Positions 29,863 to 31,632 of a stretch of DNA of 31,632 bases are shown here, in pieces; position 1 is the stretch's first letter; each line of letters starts with the position of its first letter. The stretch covers positions 1-31,632 of the forward strand of contig DDKS01000055.1 in the NCBI GenBank assembly GCA_002340095.1. Direction: 5' to 3'. This DNA comes from Betaproteobacteria bacterium UBA2592. Its GTDB lineage: Bacteria; Pseudomonadota; Gammaproteobacteria; Burkholderiales; Rhodocyclaceae. The translations under genes were made by a program, and so were the position numbers. A model generated the notes under the pieces. The model was not told the DNA's origin, searched no databases, and saw nothing but the letters and a program-made list of their open reading frames with translations.

Positions 29863-31053
29863 ATGGAATTGGATGGCAAGCGTATCGTGCTCGGGGTGAC
29901 GGGCGGTGTGGCGGCCTACAAGGCGGCGCATCTGCTGCGCCTGCTGACCGGGGCGGGAGCCCGGGTCCAGGTGGTGATGACCGAGTCCGCCACCCGTTTC
30001 GTGACGCCGGTGACTTTCCAGGCTCTGTCCGGCCAGCCGGTATATGTGGACCCATGGGATCCGCGCATGCCGAACAATATGGCCCACATCGACCTGAGCC
30101 GGGAAGTGGACGCCATCCTCGTGGCGCCGGCTTCTGCCCATTTTCTCGCCCGGGTGGCCCAGGGGCTGGCCGACGATCTGCTTACCACTTTGGTTCTGGC
30201 CCGGGATTGTCCGTTGCTGGTGGCGCCGGCCATGAACCGGCAGATGTGGGAAAATCCGGCCACCCGCCGCAACATGGCCAGCCTGGTCGAGGATGGCGTG
30301 CTTTGTCTGGGGCCTGCAAGCGGAGTGCAAGCCTGCGGCGAAACCGGCGAAGGGCGGATGCTGGAGCCGGAGGAACTGCTGGAGTCTATCCTGGCTTTCT
30401 TCACCCCCAAGGTGCTGGCGGGCAGGCAGGTCTTGCTGACGGCAGGACCTACCTTCGAGCCCATCGATCCGGTGCGGGGCATCACCAACCTGTCTTCCGG
30501 GCGCATGGGCTATGCGATTGCCCGGGCGGCGGCCCGGGCCGGAGCGCAGGTCACCCTGGTGTCGGGGCCCGTATCCCTGCCGGTGCCGCCCGGGGTGGAG
30601 CGCGTTGCCGTGCGGACCGCCCTGGAAATGCATGCGGAGGTCATGGCCCGGGCCGCCCGCGCCGATGTCTTCATCGGCGTGGCGGCGGTGGCGGATTACC
30701 GGGTGGCGCAGGTGGCCGGGCAGAAACTCAAGAAGGAGCAGGGGGGGCCGCCAGCGATCGAGCTGGTGCCCAATCCCGACATCCTCGCCGACGTGGCAGC
30801 CCTGCCGGATGCGCCCTTTTGCGTCGGCTTCGCCGCCGAGAGCGAGAATCTGGAAGAGTATGCCCAGCGCAAGCGGCAGCGCAAGAACATCCCCCTGATC
30901 GTCGGCAACCTGATTCAGGATGGTTTTGGTGGCGAGGCCAACCGTATCACCCTGTTCGACGCGCAGGGGGCCCATCCCTTACCCGTGGCCAGCAAGGCCA
31001 GGCTGGCGCGCCAGCTGGTTGAGCATGTGGCCCTTTTGCTGGAGAAATGCTGA
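29863..31053 (+). CDS. coaBC: Bifunctional phosphopantothenoylcysteine decarboxylase/synthetase
   Basis: A 396-residue fused enzyme of coenzyme A synthesis. The CoaC flavodoxin-like part (about 1-180) decarboxylates phosphopantothenoylcysteine; catalytic residues fall at the E. coli positions: His75 (MAHIDLSR), Asn125 in PAMN and Cys158 in ACGETGEGRM. The CoaB part (about 185-396) ligates cysteine using CTP, with LLTAGPTFEPIDPVRGITNLSSGRMG and the KLKK segment. The ATG at 29863 is preceded by AGGAT; the frame upstream overlaps radC and is not coding. The stop overlaps the dut start. Confidence 0.97.
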   Translation: MELDGKRIVLGVTGGVAAYKAAHLLRLLTGAGARVQVVMTESATRFVTPVTFQALSGQPVYVDPWDPRMPNNMAHIDLSREVDAILVAPASAHFLARVAQGLADDLLTTLVLARDCPLLVAPAMNRQMWENPATRRNMASLVEDGVLCLGPASGVQACGETGEGRMLEPEELLESILAFFTPKVLAGRQVLLTAGPTFEPIDPVRGITNLSSGRMGYAIARAAARAGAQVTLVSGPVSLPVPPGVERVAVRTALEMHAEVMARAARADVFIGVAAVADYRVAQVAGQKLKKEQGGPPAIELVPNPDILADVAALPDAPFCVGFAAESENLEEYAQRKRQRKNIPLIVGNLIQDGFGGEANRITLFDAQGAHPLPVASKARLARQLVEHVALLLEKC

Positions 31054-31502
31054 TGCACCGGATCGATGTGAAGATTCTCGATGGCAGGCTCAAGGAACAT
31101 CCGCCCCAGTATGCTTCTGCGGGGGCGGCGGGGCTGGATTTGCGGGCCTGCCTCGATGTGCCCCTCAAACTGAATTCCGGGGACACCACCCTGGTGCCCA
31201 CCGGCATCGCCATCCATCTGGCCGACCCTGGTCTGGCGGCCCTGATCCTGCCCCGCTCAGGTCTTGGGCACAAGCATGGCATCGTGCTTGGCAATCTCGT
31301 CGGGCTGATCGATTCCGATTACCAGGGAGAGATCATGGTATCGGTCTGGAATCGTGGCCGCGAAGCCTTCGTGATCAATCCCATGGAACGCCTGGCCCAA
31401 CTGGTGGTGGTGCCAGTGCTGCAGGTGGCCATGAACATCGTCGATGAATTTCCCCCGAGCGCCCGGGGCGAGGGAGGGTTCGGCAGCACAGGGCGGCACT
31501 GA
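31053..31502 (+). CDS. dut: dUTP diphosphatase (dUTPase)
   Basis: A 149-residue homotrimeric enzyme hydrolysing dUTP to dUMP and pyrophosphate, which feeds dTMP synthesis and keeps uracil out of DNA. The conserved motifs are present in order: AGAAGLDLRA, PRSGLGHKHGI, GLIDSDYQGEI, ERLAQLVVVP and the C-terminal GGFGSTG. Of two in-frame ATGs, 31047 and 31053, the second is chosen: GGAG (31041-31044) is 8 bases before it but only 2 before the first, and it forms a TGATG junction with the coaBC stop. The order coaBC-dut is widespread. No terminator follows; the dispersed repeat begins 40 bp downstream. Confidence 0.97.
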   Translation: MHRIDVKILDGRLKEHPPQYASAGAAGLDLRACLDVPLKLNSGDTTLVPTGIAIHLADPGLAALILPRSGLGHKHGIVLGNLVGLIDSDYQGEIMVSVWNRGREAFVINPMERLAQLVVVPVLQVAMNIVDEFPPSARGEGGFGSTGRH

Positions 31503-31542
31503 TTCCCGGCGCGCCTGTTTACCTCCTGGTTGACGTCAAATT

Positions 31543-31632
31543 ATCCTAAAAACCTCACCACAGTGACACAAAGACACAGAGAGCTTCAAAAAAACAATGG
31601 CTTGCATTTTCTTCCACGCGCACCCAGAAAGT
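31543..31632. repeat. MITE-like dispersed repeat, copy 2 (truncated by window end)
   Basis: This 90-base stretch matches 47-137 in the same orientation, with A to T in accacag(a/t)gacac, T to C in gagag(t/c)ttc and one fewer A in the A run. The right arm lies beyond the window. It starts 40 bp after the dut stop, with no terminator between. Confidence 0.9.

Overview
The window reads as about 31.6 kb of GC-rich betaproteobacterial chromosome. Protein types and gene order (apbC-dcd, coaBC-dut facing radC-rpmB-rpmG, a purN operon with a DUF3108 gene and a second RsmB-like gene) fit a Rhodocyclales-type organism such as an Azospira, Azonexus or Dechloromonas relative. That placement is from memory of gene order and protein style, not from a search. 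Nearly all of it looks like ordinary host genome: codon use is uniformly GC-rich, and I see no integrase, insertion-sequence transposase, tRNA, rRNA or CRISPR array.

Layout. 1-277: a terminator, then a MITE-like palindromic repeat ending just before apbC. 278-4341 (+): apbC (Fe-S carrier ATPase), dcd (dCTP deaminase) and a large PLP-dependent basic amino acid decarboxylase, with terminators after the first and last. 4435-6457 (-): a three-gene envelope operon (TonB-like protein, Cys-rich lipoprotein, FlgO-like lipoprotein) joined by ATGA overlaps. 6530-7585 (+): an exported ankyrin-repeat protein. 7609-11701 (-): a diguanylate cyclase with a periplasmic haem-c motif and a cytoplasmic Cys-rich region, followed 4 bp later by an M48 protease, then an MHS-type transporter. 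11976-13048 (-): lrgA-lrgB. 13221-14507 (+): a CorC/TlyC-type membrane protein. 14520-18300 (-): a DNR/FNR-like regulator, a TonB-dependent receptor and an AmiD-like lipoprotein amidase. 18453-20318 (-): mutL. 20466-25417 (+): an operon of lipoprotein, purN, DUF3108 protein, RsmB-like methyltransferase and MscS channel, closely packed throughout. 25491-27838 (-): rstA-rstB-like two-component genes followed by a 34-codon small gene with its own strong ribosome binding site and terminator. 28040-28555 (+): dsbB. 28631-29816 (-): rpmB-rpmG and radC. 29863-31502 (+): coaBC-dut. 31543-31632: a second copy of the repeat seen at position 47, cut by the window end.

How the genes fit together. Dcd (near the left end) and Dut (right end) are consecutive steps of dTMP supply. 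Envelope functions dominate the middle: lipoproteins, TonB-type proteins, a TonB-dependent receptor, an amidase, an M48 protease and LrgAB. Redox sensing is suggested by the haem-c diguanylate cyclase and the DNR-type regulator, which suits a facultative respirer. The least explained items are the dispersed palindromic repeat, the small Cys-terminated peptide gene behind rstB, the haem-c/Cys-rich diguanylate cyclase coupled to a periplasmic protease, and the TonB-like/Cys-rich lipoprotein/FlgO operon.
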